Source: Collinsella sp.
GTDB lineage: Bacteria; Actinomycetota; Coriobacteriia; Coriobacteriales; Coriobacteriaceae
Length of the DNA: 36,020 nucleotides
Assembly: GCA_019414265.1 (NCBI GenBank)
Contig: DXMJ01000020.1
Coordinates: 1-36,020, forward strand
Reading direction: 5' to 3'
Of the stretch, positions 1-6,780 are shown one piece after another. The notes below the pieces were generated by a model, which was not told the origin of the DNA, ran no database searches, and saw only the letters and a list, made by a program, of their open reading frames with translations. Made by a program: the position numbers and the translations under genes. How positions within the stretch are numbered: position 1 is the first letter of the stretch; every line of letters starts with the position of its first letter.

Positions 1-346
1 CGGTCCAATCGAGCAAGCGCGTAATCTTGCCGTCGGGGTCGTCGCCAAAGATGCGACGCAGGCCACGCGTGTTCTCAGCATCCATATAGACAATGTGGTC
101 CCAGTTGCCATACTCTGCTCGACGCGCCTGGCGGGCACGGTGCGCAACGACGGGAATCCCGACTTCGCGCAGCTTGGCGACCGTGCCATGATGCGGCGGG
201 TTGCCGATCTCCTCAGTTGAGGTCGCTGCGGAATCGATGACAAACTCCGCCTCGCGCCCAGCGCGGCGCACGAGCTCGGTAAACACCGACTCAGCCATCG
301 TCGAGCGGCAGATATTCCCATGACAGATAAACAGTACGCGTTGCAT
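1..346 (-). CDS. Low-molecular-weight protein-tyrosine phosphatase, 3' end cut by window edge
   Basis: The reverse strand encodes a protein starting MQRVLFICHGNICRSTMAES. This contains the CX5R phosphatase loop (Cys-His-Gly-Asn-Ile-Cys-Arg-Ser) within the first 17 residues, as in the LMW-PTP/arsenate-reductase fold. Family members remove phosphate from phosphotyrosine through a cysteinyl-phosphate intermediate in the cytoplasm. About 115 of the usual 140-160 residues are present; the C-terminal part that carries the catalytic acid Asp-Pro pair lies beyond position 1. The ATG at 346 is preceded by AAAGGA at good spacing. It lies 51 bp downstream of the MFS gene on the same strand, so the two are probably co-transcribed. 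The substrate is not evident from context. Confidence 0.9.
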   Translation of the reverse strand, partial: MQRVLFICHGNICRSTMAESVFTELVRRAGREAEFVIDSAATSTEEIGNPPHHGTVAKLREVGIPVVAHRARQARRAEYGNWDHIVYMDAENTRGLRRIFGDDPDGKITRLLDWT

Positions 347-397
347 ATGCGGTTTCCTTTCGATCGCCATCATCGAGCTCGAGTATCGCATCTGTGC

Positions 398-1633
398 TTA
401 CGCTCTCGCCCGCTTGCGCTCCCAGCGAGCCAGCTTAATCGTCACCAGCGTGAGCGCCCAGGCCACAAGCGAGAACGCGGCACCAACCGCGCCAACGTAG
501 GCAATGCCAACGCTGCTTACCACGGCGCCGCCCACTGCGGTGCCAAACGAGATGCCGACGTTAAACGCCATGGGCTCAACCGAACTTGCGAGTACCATCG
601 ACTTGGGATGGCGGCTGCGTGCCACGTCCATAAAGTGCGTGATGCACGACACCGAGAACAGGTACATGAGCAACGCCAAGCTAAAGACAAAGACCAGCGC
701 GAGCGGCATGGTGCCGCCCACGGCAAACAGCCCGAGTAACGCCGCAGCCTGCAGTACAAACGTCACAAGCAGTGCCTTCATGCCAAAACGCGCGTCGATC
801 CATCCGCCCAAGATGTTCGAGACCAGGCAGAACACGCCGTAGGCCATAAGCGTGGTGCTCGCCTGAACGGTTCCCATACCCAGCACCTGCTCAAGATAAG
901 GCGTCACGTAGCCGTAGAACACATAGACCGAGCCTACGCCAAACAAAAAGATGAGCATGCCGGTGATGATGCTCGGCTCGCGCAGCAGACCCGCCTGCTC
1001 GCGAAAGGTGGCAGGCTCATCGGTTTGCCCAGCGCGCGGCATAAACGCCACGAGCGCTCCGCAGATCAGAACGGCAAAGGTCAGCGTGCCGTACATGGCC
1101 ACGTGCCAGTCGAGCGTGTCGGCCACGAACTTGCCGATCGAGGTCACAAAGACCATTGCCACGGAAAACGCACCATATACCACCGAGATGGCAAGTGAGG
1201 TTTGCTGTGGGGACAGCAGCTCGGGGATGTACGTCACACCCACGGCGAGCAGTGCGCCCGAGACGGATCCCAGGACAATGCGCGAGATAAACAGTACCTG
1301 GAAGTTGGGCGCCAACGCCATGACCAGATTGCCGAGCACAAAGATAATGCTGTAGCACACGAGCAGCTGGTAACGACGGAAACGCCCCGTGCTGAGCGCA
1401 AGCACCGGCGTCGCGATGGCGTAGACCAGCGCGAACACGCTGATGAGCTGGCCCGCAGTGGCAAGTGATACGCCGAGTTCCGTCGCCAGGTCGCTTTCGA
1501 TGCCGATGACCACGAACTCGGAGCAGCCGAGCGAGAATCCCAACAGCACGAGCAGCGCCAGGCAGAGCCTGGTGCGCGCGGGGGAGAGCGCGGCGGCGGT
1601 TGACTTACTTTTAGGCGTGGTTGCGGCGGTCAA
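398..1633 (-). CDS. MFS transporter, DHA1-like, putative drug or metabolite efflux
   Basis: A polytopic protein of about 411 residues with roughly 12 hydrophobic segments. The first helix begins near the N-terminus (LCLALLVLLGFSLGCSEFVV) and is followed by a loop and second helix typical of the DHA1 drug:proton antiporter/AraJ-like branch of the major facilitator superfamily. I chose the TTG at 1633 because GGAGT stands 8 nt upstream; an in-frame TTG at 1681 would add 16 residues without a clear ribosome site. It is divergent from the LpdD-IDI fusion gene, and the intervening region carries a dyad that could also affect this promoter. The substrate cannot be read from sequence; export of an aromatic compound is only a contextual guess. 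Confidence 0.85.
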   Translation of the reverse strand: MTAATTPKSKSTAAALSPARTRLCLALLVLLGFSLGCSEFVVIGIESDLATELGVSLATAGQLISVFALVYAIATPVLALSTGRFRRYQLLVCYSIIFVLGNLVMALAPNFQVLFISRIVLGSVSGALLAVGVTYIPELLSPQQTSLAISVVYGAFSVAMVFVTSIGKFVADTLDWHVAMYGTLTFAVLICGALVAFMPRAGQTDEPATFREQAGLLREPSIITGMLIFLFGVGSVYVFYGYVTPYLEQVLGMGTVQASTTLMAYGVFCLVSNILGGWIDARFGMKALLVTFVLQAAALLGLFAVGGTMPLALVFVFSLALLMYLFSVSCITHFMDVARSRHPKSMVLASSVEPMAFNVGISFGTAVGGAVVSSVGIAYVGAVGAAFSLVAWALTLVTIKLARWERKRARA

Positions 1634-1713
1634 GGTTGTCACTCCAATGTCGCATGAATAAGCGGGATTCAATCCCTGCAACTCTAACAGAATGTGTCAG
1701 GTGCCTGCCTCCT

Positions 1714-1742
1714 TTGTCGCAGGCTGCGCTTGCCTGTATAGT
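1714..1742 (+). promoter_or_regulatory. Candidate sigma70 promoter for the LpdD-IDI fusion gene
   Basis: TTGTCG (1714-1719) and TATAGT (1737-1742) are separated by exactly 17 bp, predicting a start near 1749 and a leader of about 45 nt. The -10 box lies inside the dyad at 1734-1752, so a regulator bound there would overlap it. An alternative MerR-type reading uses TTGCCT (1730-1735) with a 19 bp spacer. Confidence 0.55.
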
Positions 1743-1752
1743 CGCAATACAG
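1734..1752. promoter_or_regulatory. Inverted-repeat operator candidate, copy 1 (CTGTAT-N7-ATACAG)
   Basis: This is a perfect dyad; the arms extend to GCCTGTAT (1732-1739) and ATACAGGC (1747-1754) around a 7 nt centre. It directly overlaps a TTGCCT hexamer (1730-1735), the arrangement seen in MerR-family promoters, where the operator fills an elongated 19 bp spacer. A near-copy lies upstream of the transporter-ubiD-ubiX genes at 2874-2892. The MerR-family gene at 6781 is the obvious candidate binder, by inference. Confidence 0.6.
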
Positions 1753-1794
1753 GCGAAGATGGTCTCAGGTACATTGCGGGCGACAGGAGATCCC

Positions 1795-2742
1795 ATGGGT
1801 ATGCACACGACAAAGGTTGTAGTGGGCGAGGGCAAGTTTGCGCTCGAGGCCCAGTTGACGGTGACGCCGCGAGGCATGGCGGTGTACGCCTGCTCGCCGG
1901 AGTTTGCGCACCTGGGCGCCACGGCGCAGGCCATTCCTCGCCCCGAGCCCGGCCGTACGGCGACGGTGAGCATCCTGGCCGTTCCGTGCCATCGAGACGA
2001 AATTCCGGCGCACGATATTGCGGCGGCGCTGGCCACGCGCTTTGGCGTGCCGGTAGTTGCAAGCACGGGTTTTCATGTGGAGAACGCGACCGCGGACGAC
2101 TTGCGGCGCATGCTCGATACCACCAAGGAACTCATCGCCGCGCTCGAGGAGGCCGCAGCCCGCATTCTGCGCGCCGGCTGGGATGAGGGCGGCGCAGGCT
2201 CCGAGGTCGTGGCGGTCGATGCCGCGACCGGCGAGGCGCTTGGCCCCGTCGACCGCATCGAGGCCCATACCGGCGAGGGAATCCTGCATCAGGCATTTCT
2301 GACGCTTCTGGTCGAGGGCCAGGGCGAAGACGCGCGCCTGCTGCTCTGTCGTCGCAGTCCGCTCAAACGCCTGTGGGGCGGGGTGCTGGCCGATGACTGT
2401 GCCGGCCATCCGCTCCCCGGGGAAGACGTCGCGGCCGCCACGGCACGTCGCATCAACGAAGAGCTTGGCATCACGCGCGAGCCCGATCAGCTCAAGCACC
2501 TCGGACACGTGGTGTACCGCGAGGACCACGGCGACGGCCGCTGCGAGTGCGAATGGTGCGAGGTCTACCTTGCCCATGTTGAGCCGGGCGAGCTGCATAT
2601 CAACCAAGAGGAGATCTCGGAAGTGCGCCGCGTGGCCCCGTCCGAGCTTAAAGGCTACCTGCAGGGTCACCCCGAGCAGCTGGCCCCCTGGCTCCGCGAG
2701 GCTCTGGAGGTCCCCTCCATCCGCGCAGCCCTCGCTATGTGA
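1795..2742 (+). CDS. Fusion: LpdD-like prenylated-flavin chaperone domain + IDI-like Nudix domain
   Basis: A 315-residue protein in two parts. Residues ~5-120 resemble the LpdD-like family linked to prenylated FMN and UbiD decarboxylases: HLGATAQAIPRP, then a small strand-rich core, then STGFHVENATADDL. Residues ~136-305 align without gaps through the core of type-1 isopentenyl-diphosphate isomerase (E. coli Idi numbering): H25=His158, H32=His165, R51=Arg187, K55=Lys191, H69=His205, E87=Glu223, Y104=Tyr241, E114=Glu251, E116=Glu253, W161=Trp299, with the GX5E Nudix start intact. The catalytic Cys67 position is Ala203, with a cysteine one place earlier (Cys202). The ATG at 1795 follows AGGAG. 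The gene sits directly upstream of a DASS transporter, ubiD and ubiX. The domain calls are from recognition; the enzymatic activity (isomerase, hydrolase or binding only) is unknown. Confidence 0.85.
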   Translation: MGMHTTKVVVGEGKFALEAQLTVTPRGMAVYACSPEFAHLGATAQAIPRPEPGRTATVSILAVPCHRDEIPAHDIAAALATRFGVPVVASTGFHVENATADDLRRMLDTTKELIAALEEAAARILRAGWDEGGAGSEVVAVDAATGEALGPVDRIEAHTGEGILHQAFLTLLVEGQGEDARLLLCRRSPLKRLWGGVLADDCAGHPLPGEDVAAATARRINEELGITREPDQLKHLGHVVYREDHGDGRCECEWCEVYLAHVEPGELHINQEEISEVRRVAPSELKGYLQGHPEQLAPWLREALEVPSIRAALAM

Positions 2743-2766
2743 AAAAAGACAGTCCCTTTGCCACAT
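2737..2766 (+). repeat. Repeat A, copy 1 (ATGTGA...GACAGTCCCTTTG..CACAT)
   Basis: A 30 bp imperfect palindrome with terminal complementarity (ATGTG/CACAT) and a central GACAGTCCC. Related copies lie at 7645-7675 and 14334-14360, each at the end of a coding region. In this copy the ATG TGA at its left edge provides the last Met codon and stop codon of the fusion gene. It is immediately followed by repeat B. Confidence 0.75.
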
Positions 2767-2828
2767 CCAAACCGTCACAACATTTGATGAAAATCTCGAA
2801 AACGAGGAAAAGCGTCGAATGTTGTGAC
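2767..2828 (+). repeat. Repeat B, copy 1: 62 bp palindromic repeat with nested hairpin
   Basis: The outer arms GTCACAACATTTGA and TCGAATGTTGTGAC enclose an inner hairpin CTCG-AAAA-CGAG. The sequence is almost identical to 7694-7755: one internal T/C difference, which turns a C-G pair into a U-G pair and keeps the stem, plus a difference at the last base. A run TTTTTG follows the stem, so it may terminate transcription from the fusion gene. Confidence 0.85.
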
Positions 2829-2869
2829 GCTTTTTGTCCAGAGGATCGCTTCTCATCCAAAAATCCCGC

Positions 2870-2900
2870 TTGACTGTATTGCCACAACACAGCGCAACGT
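2870..2900 (+). promoter_or_regulatory. MerR-type promoter/operator candidate, copy 2 (upstream of the DASS-ubiD-ubiX operon)
   Basis: TTGACT (2870-2875) overlaps a dyad CTGTAT (2874-2879), N7, ACACAG (2887-2892). This dyad matches the perfect one at 1734-1752 with one arm mismatch, and the surrounding bases also agree (CGCTTG before each; CAA in the centre). With a 19 bp spacer the -10 would be CAACGT, a poor match, as is common for activator-dependent MerR promoters. Regulation by the downstream MerR protein is inferred. Confidence 0.5.
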
Positions 2901-2902
2901 AA

Positions 2903-2931
2903 GGGGCGTCCGATAACGGGCGCCCCTTTTT
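2903..2931 (+). terminator. Rho-independent terminator hairpin between repeat B and the DASS gene
   Basis: GGGGCGTCC and GGGCGCCCC form a 9 bp stem (one G-U pair) around GATAAC, followed by TTTTT. It sits between the putative operator (2870-2892) and the transporter start (2985). It could stop readthrough from the fusion gene, or act as an attenuator in the transporter leader if transcription starts upstream of it. Confidence 0.8.
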
Positions 2932-2984
2932 AAGTGGCAACGTGGCCGCGAATCCGGAGCGCCCCCAACAAGAAAGGTGGGGAG

Positions 2985-4442
2985 ATGGAAGCGGAAAAGA
3001 AGGCGTTTAAGATCACCAAGCGCGAAATTGGCTTTGTGCTGGGTATCGTTGTCTTTTTGCTGGTGAAGTTTCTTCCTTTGGCGGAGCTGAGCTCGACGGT
3101 CGAGCTTACGGTCGGCGGTCAGACCTGTCTGGCGTTGACGCTCGCCACGGTGGTGTTCTGGGCGTGTGGCGTGGCACAGCCGGGCTTTGTGGGCCTGCTC
3201 TATTGCGCGCTGCTCGTTCTGTTCAAGGTGTGCGTGGACGACACGGGTGCCGCGAGCATCTCGGCGACGGTCGCCTCCACGTTTAGCTCGTGGACCAAAG
3301 CCACCATGTGGCTCGTCATCGGCGCCTACCTCATCGCCAGCGCGGTCAAGGAGTCGGGCCTGGGCGAGCGCATCGCCTATGCGTTTATGCTCAAGTTCGT
3401 GCGCGATGCCAAGTCGCTCATCATCTCAATCTTCGCGCTCACCTTTGTGCTGTCGCTGCTGATCCCGCATCCGTTCCCCCGCGCCTTCCTCATCCTCGCC
3501 GTCGTCTCGGTTATCGCCGAGTCCGCCGGCTACGGTGACGACGACCGCGGCAAGCTCGGCTTCCTCGTGTTTGCCGCTGCCGCCCCGGGCTCCATGTTCT
3601 TCCTGACGGGCGACTCCACGCTCAACCCGCTCGTTGCGCAGTACAGCGCCGAGGCCGGCGGCATGAGCCCGTCCTTCGTCGACTGGTTCCTGTACATGAG
3701 CGTGCCCATGCTGGTCGCGCTGCTGTGCACCCTGTTCCTGGGCCTCTTCCTCTTTAAGCCCAGCAAGGAGCTCGTCTACGATCGCGAGCAGATCGTGGCC
3801 AAGCAGGCCGCGCTCGGCAAGCTCTCCGTCAAGGAGATCCGCACCATCGTGTGGCTTGTCATCGCCATTGCGCTGTGGCTCACCGTCTCGGGCGACTACA
3901 TCGGCTGGGTCACCCTGGCCATCGGCGTCTGCCTCGCCATGCCCGTCATCGGCGAGGTCCTCACCCCCGCCAGCTGGAATGCTGTCGACATCAAGTCCCT
4001 CATGTTCCTGACGGCCGCCATGGCCGTAGGCTCTGTGGGCGGTGCCACCGGCATGAACGCCTGGATCGCCGACGTCGTGCTTCCCAGCTCCGTGCCCGAG
4101 AACATCTTCCTGTTCGCCCTGCTTGTCGCCGCGCTCTCCATGATCATCCACATGTTCATGGGCTCGGTCATGGCCGTACTCGGCGTGTGCGTGCCGGCGT
4201 TCATCAGCTTCGCGGCCGGCTCCAGCGTGAGCCCGCTCGCCGTGGCACTCATCGTCTTCACGTCCATCAACATCCACTACATCCTGCCGTTCCATAACCT
4301 GCCGATCCTTATCGGCGAGGGCAAGGACGCCGGCGGCTACACCTCCAAAGAAGCCATGCGCATGGGCATTCCCCTCACCGCGGTCGTCTTTATCGTCGTG
4401 CTGGTCGAGGCCGCCTGGTTCCATCTCTTTGGCCTGATGTAA
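2985..4442 (+). CDS. DASS-family (SLC13/CitT-like) anion transporter
   Basis: A 485-residue protein with about 12-14 hydrophobic segments and the layout of the divalent anion:sodium symporter family. A conserved hairpin loop region appears at PHPFPRAFLILAVVSV and TGDSTLNPLVAQ in the first half; TAAMAVGSVGGATGMNAW and HYILPFHNLPILIGEG appear in the second. Family members move di- and tricarboxylates or sulfate across the cytoplasmic membrane. ATG 2985 is chosen because AAAGGTGGGGAG precedes it; an upstream in-frame start lacks this. It heads a run with ubiD and ubiX, so its likely cargo is the aromatic or phenolic carboxylate that the decarboxylase uses, possibly by substrate/product exchange. 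That assignment is inference from context. Confidence 0.85.
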   Translation: MEAEKKAFKITKREIGFVLGIVVFLLVKFLPLAELSSTVELTVGGQTCLALTLATVVFWACGVAQPGFVGLLYCALLVLFKVCVDDTGAASISATVASTFSSWTKATMWLVIGAYLIASAVKESGLGERIAYAFMLKFVRDAKSLIISIFALTFVLSLLIPHPFPRAFLILAVVSVIAESAGYGDDDRGKLGFLVFAAAAPGSMFFLTGDSTLNPLVAQYSAEAGGMSPSFVDWFLYMSVPMLVALLCTLFLGLFLFKPSKELVYDREQIVAKQAALGKLSVKEIRTIVWLVIAIALWLTVSGDYIGWVTLAIGVCLAMPVIGEVLTPASWNAVDIKSLMFLTAAMAVGSVGGATGMNAWIADVVLPSSVPENIFLFALLVAALSMIIHMFMGSVMAVLGVCVPAFISFAAGSSVSPLAVALIVFTSINIHYILPFHNLPILIGEGKDAGGYTSKEAMRMGIPLTAVVFIVVLVEAAWFHLFGLM

Positions 4443-4585
4443 GCGGCCGAGCGCTTGGGCTGTAAACAGCCGAGTGCTTGAACCGCGAGTTGCCAAGCGC
4501 TCCATCTATAAGCGCTGCGGCCCCACTACGTTACCCAGCCCGGCGGCACTCCCGTCGCCGGGCACTCTCCCGAAAGGAGCACGCT

Positions 4586-6073
4586 ATGTCCACTACCGAT
4601 GCTTCCCAGATCCACGACCTGCGCTCCGCGCTCGACTTTTTGCGTGAGATGCCGGGCCAGCTGCTCGAGACCGACACCCAGGTCGACCCGGACGCCGAGG
4701 TCTCGGGCGTCTATCGCCACGTCGGTGCCGGCGGTACCGTTATGCGTCCGACCAAAGAGGGTCCGGCGATGGTCTTCAACAACGTCAAGGGCTTTGACGA
4801 TGCCAAGGTCTGCATCGGCATGCTTGCCAGCCGCAAGCGCGTTGCCGCCCTGCTCGACCTTGACGAGGAGCACCTGGGCCTCGAGATCGGCAAGCGCTTC
4901 GAGAGCTTGATTGCGCCTAAGCAGATCGCCGAGGGCGCGCACGTCGACTGCCAGGAGGTCGTGTACAAGGCGACCGACGAGGGCTTTGACCTGCGCAAGA
5001 TCGTTCCCGCTCCCACCAACACACCCGTCGACGGCGGCCCCTACATCACCATGGGCCTCGCCTACGGCACGAGCCCCGACGGCTCCCAGTCCGACGTGAC
5101 CATCCACCGCTTCTCCTGTGTCGACAAGGACAAGCTCGCCATGTGGATCACCCCGGGCAGCCGTCACCTTGGCGCCTTTTTTGACGAGTACTGCCAGCGC
5201 GGCGAGGACATGCCCATCTCCATCTCCATCGGCTTGGACCCCGCCGTGTACATGTGCTGCGGCTTCGAGGCTCCCACCACGCCGCTCGGCTTTAACGAGC
5301 TGCAGATCGCCGGCGCCCTGCGCGGCCACGCCGTCGAGCTTGCCGACTGCATCACCGTTCCGCAGAAGTGCATTGCCAATGCCGAGTACGTGCTCGAGGG
5401 CTACCTCATGCACGACGAGACCATCAACGAGGATGTCAACGGCCACGGCTATGCCATGCCCGAGTTCCCCGGCTACACCGGTGGCGCCAAGGTCTGCCCG
5501 GTGATCAAGATCACCGCCGTCACCACACGCGTCAATCCCATCATGGAGAGCTGCATCGGTCCTTCGCACGAGCACGTGTCCATGGCGGGCATCCCCACCG
5601 AGGCTTCCATCTACAAGATGGTCGAGACCGCTATCCCGGGCCGCCTGCTCAACGTTCACGCCGCCCCCTGCGGCGGCGGCAAGTTCGTTGCCATCATGCA
5701 GTTCAAGAAGTCGAGCAAAAATGACGAGGGCCGTCAGCGCAACGCCGCCATGCTCGCCTTCTCGGCATTCTCCGAGCTCAAGCACGTGATCCTGGTTGAC
5801 GAAGACGTCGACATCTTCGACATGAGCGACGTGATGTGGGCCATGACCACGCGCTTCCAGGCCGACGTCGACCTCATCACCATCCCCGGCTGCCACTGCC
5901 ACGTGCTCGACCCGTCCAACGACCCCGCGTTCGATCCTTCGATCCGCGAGCACGGCATCGCCTGCAAGGCCATCTTCGACTGCACGGTTCCGTTCGACCT
6001 CAAGAAGAACTTCATCCGCTCGCAGTTCATGGAGATCGACCGTGACAAGTGGGCCAAGGAGATTGCTTTCTAG
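4586..6073 (+). CDS. UbiD-family prenyl-FMN-dependent decarboxylase, LpdC-like (gallate/hydroxybenzoate type)
   Basis: A 495-residue cytoplasmic enzyme of the UbiD family. These enzymes reversibly decarboxylate aromatic or unsaturated acids using prenylated FMN. The E-R-E active-site elements are visible: Arg in the IHRFSC segment (about residue 174) and two Glu in AEYVLEG (about 267-272). TINEDVNGHGYAMPEFPGYTGG and GIPTEASIYK resemble LpdC, the catalytic subunit of Lactobacillus gallate/protocatechuate decarboxylase, which is of similar length. ATG 4586 follows AAAGGAG. The 143 bp gap after the transporter contains hairpins (GGCTGT-AA-ACAGCC; GCCCGGCG/CGCCGGGC at 4538-4563) but no U-run, so co-transcription is likely. 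ubiX follows 37 bp later. The exact substrate is unresolved: gallate, protocatechuate, vanillate or 4-hydroxybenzoate are all possible. Confidence 0.92.
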   Translation: MSTTDASQIHDLRSALDFLREMPGQLLETDTQVDPDAEVSGVYRHVGAGGTVMRPTKEGPAMVFNNVKGFDDAKVCIGMLASRKRVAALLDLDEEHLGLEIGKRFESLIAPKQIAEGAHVDCQEVVYKATDEGFDLRKIVPAPTNTPVDGGPYITMGLAYGTSPDGSQSDVTIHRFSCVDKDKLAMWITPGSRHLGAFFDEYCQRGEDMPISISIGLDPAVYMCCGFEAPTTPLGFNELQIAGALRGHAVELADCITVPQKCIANAEYVLEGYLMHDETINEDVNGHGYAMPEFPGYTGGAKVCPVIKITAVTTRVNPIMESCIGPSHEHVSMAGIPTEASIYKMVETAIPGRLLNVHAAPCGGGKFVAIMQFKKSSKNDEGRQRNAAMLAFSAFSELKHVILVDEDVDIFDMSDVMWAMTTRFQADVDLITIPGCHCHVLDPSNDPAFDPSIREHGIACKAIFDCTVPFDLKKNFIRSQFMEIDRDKWAKEIAF

Positions 6074-6110
6074 TAAGTAACCCTACCGAGTAACTAAGTA
6101 AGGAGTTGTC

Positions 6111-6689
6111 ATGCCTGAGTCTTCTGTCCGTCCCCGTCGCATTGTCGTTGGCGTATCTGGTGCCAGCGGCGCTGCGCTGGGCCTCGAGTGTCTCAAATGC
6201 CTGCGCCAGGCCGGCGCCGAATCGGCGCTTGTCGTCACGCGCGGGGGAGAGATCACCATCGAGCAGGAGCTCGGCATGACGCTCGACGAGTTTGCCACGC
6301 ATGCCGATGTGGTCTACGACAACAAGAACATCGGCGCCGCCATTGCAAGCGGCACCTATCCGGTCGATGGCATGATCGTGGCGCCCTGCTCCATGAAGAC
6401 GCTTGCCGGCATCGCGAGTGGTTACAGCGAAAACCTGTTGCTGCGTGCGGCCGACGTGCAGATGAAAGAGCAACGCCGCCTGGTACTCATGGTGCGCGAG
6501 ACGCCCTTCAGTGCGATCCATGTCGACAACATGGCGCGCCTGGCGCGTGTGCCGGGTGTCATGCTCATGCCGCCCATGCTCACGTTTTACAACGGCCCCG
6601 CCACGCTCGACGATGCGGTGCATCACATCGCCGCCAAGGCGCTCGAGGCCGTCGGCGTGTCATGTGCAAACTATAAGCGCTGGTCATAG
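6111..6689 (+). CDS. ubiX: UbiX-family flavin prenyltransferase (LpdB-like)
   Basis: A 192-residue protein with the full set of UbiX motifs: GVSGASGAALG near the N-terminus for FMN binding, VAPCSMKTLAGIASGYSENL, RLVLMVRETPFSAIH, and MPPMLTFYN. Family members join dimethylallyl phosphate to FMN to form prenyl-FMN, the cofactor of UbiD enzymes. ATG 6111 follows AAGGAG. It stands 37 bp after the ubiD-like gene, so the two form a decarboxylase module, and the LpdD-like domain of the gene at 1795 completes the B/C/D trio known from lactobacilli. A terminator hairpin lies just downstream (6722-6752). In lactobacilli such a gene would be called lpdB or padA; the ubiX symbol describes the family. Confidence 0.95.
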   Translation: MPESSVRPRRIVVGVSGASGAALGLECLKCLRQAGAESALVVTRGGEITIEQELGMTLDEFATHADVVYDNKNIGAAIASGTYPVDGMIVAPCSMKTLAGIASGYSENLLLRAADVQMKEQRRLVLMVRETPFSAIHVDNMARLARVPGVMLMPPMLTFYNGPATLDDAVHHIAAKALEAVGVSCANYKRWS

Positions 6690-6721
6690 GCGCATTTAGG
6701 GTAGGATACGAGGAGTGTTTG

Positions 6722-6752
6722 AGCCCGCTGCCCCTGTGGGCGGCGGGCTTTT
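6722..6752 (+). terminator. Rho-independent terminator after ubiX
   Basis: AGCCCGCTGCCC (6722-6733) pairs with GGGCGGCGGGCT (6738-6749) around CTGT, with one G-U pair, and is followed by TTT. It separates the decarboxylase genes from the MerR gene, which therefore either has its own promoter or depends on readthrough. Confidence 0.75.
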
Positions 6753-6780
6753 CGCGTCAAAGGATGTGTCGGGAGGACCT

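Noticed and set aside
1795..2742. Calling the fusion gene simply idi (isopentenyl-diphosphate isomerase)
   Set aside because: The catalytic Cys position is Ala and an LpdD-like domain precedes it, so isomerase activity cannot be assumed.
2985..3100. Upstream start at 2934 for the DASS transporter
   Set aside because: It lies just after the terminator U-run without a ribosome site, while ATG 2985 has a strong one and yields the expected N-terminus.
4526..5953. Minus-strand open frame of 475 codons opposite ubiD
   Set aside because: His/Asp/Val-biased shadow of the UbiD coding strand; no motifs.
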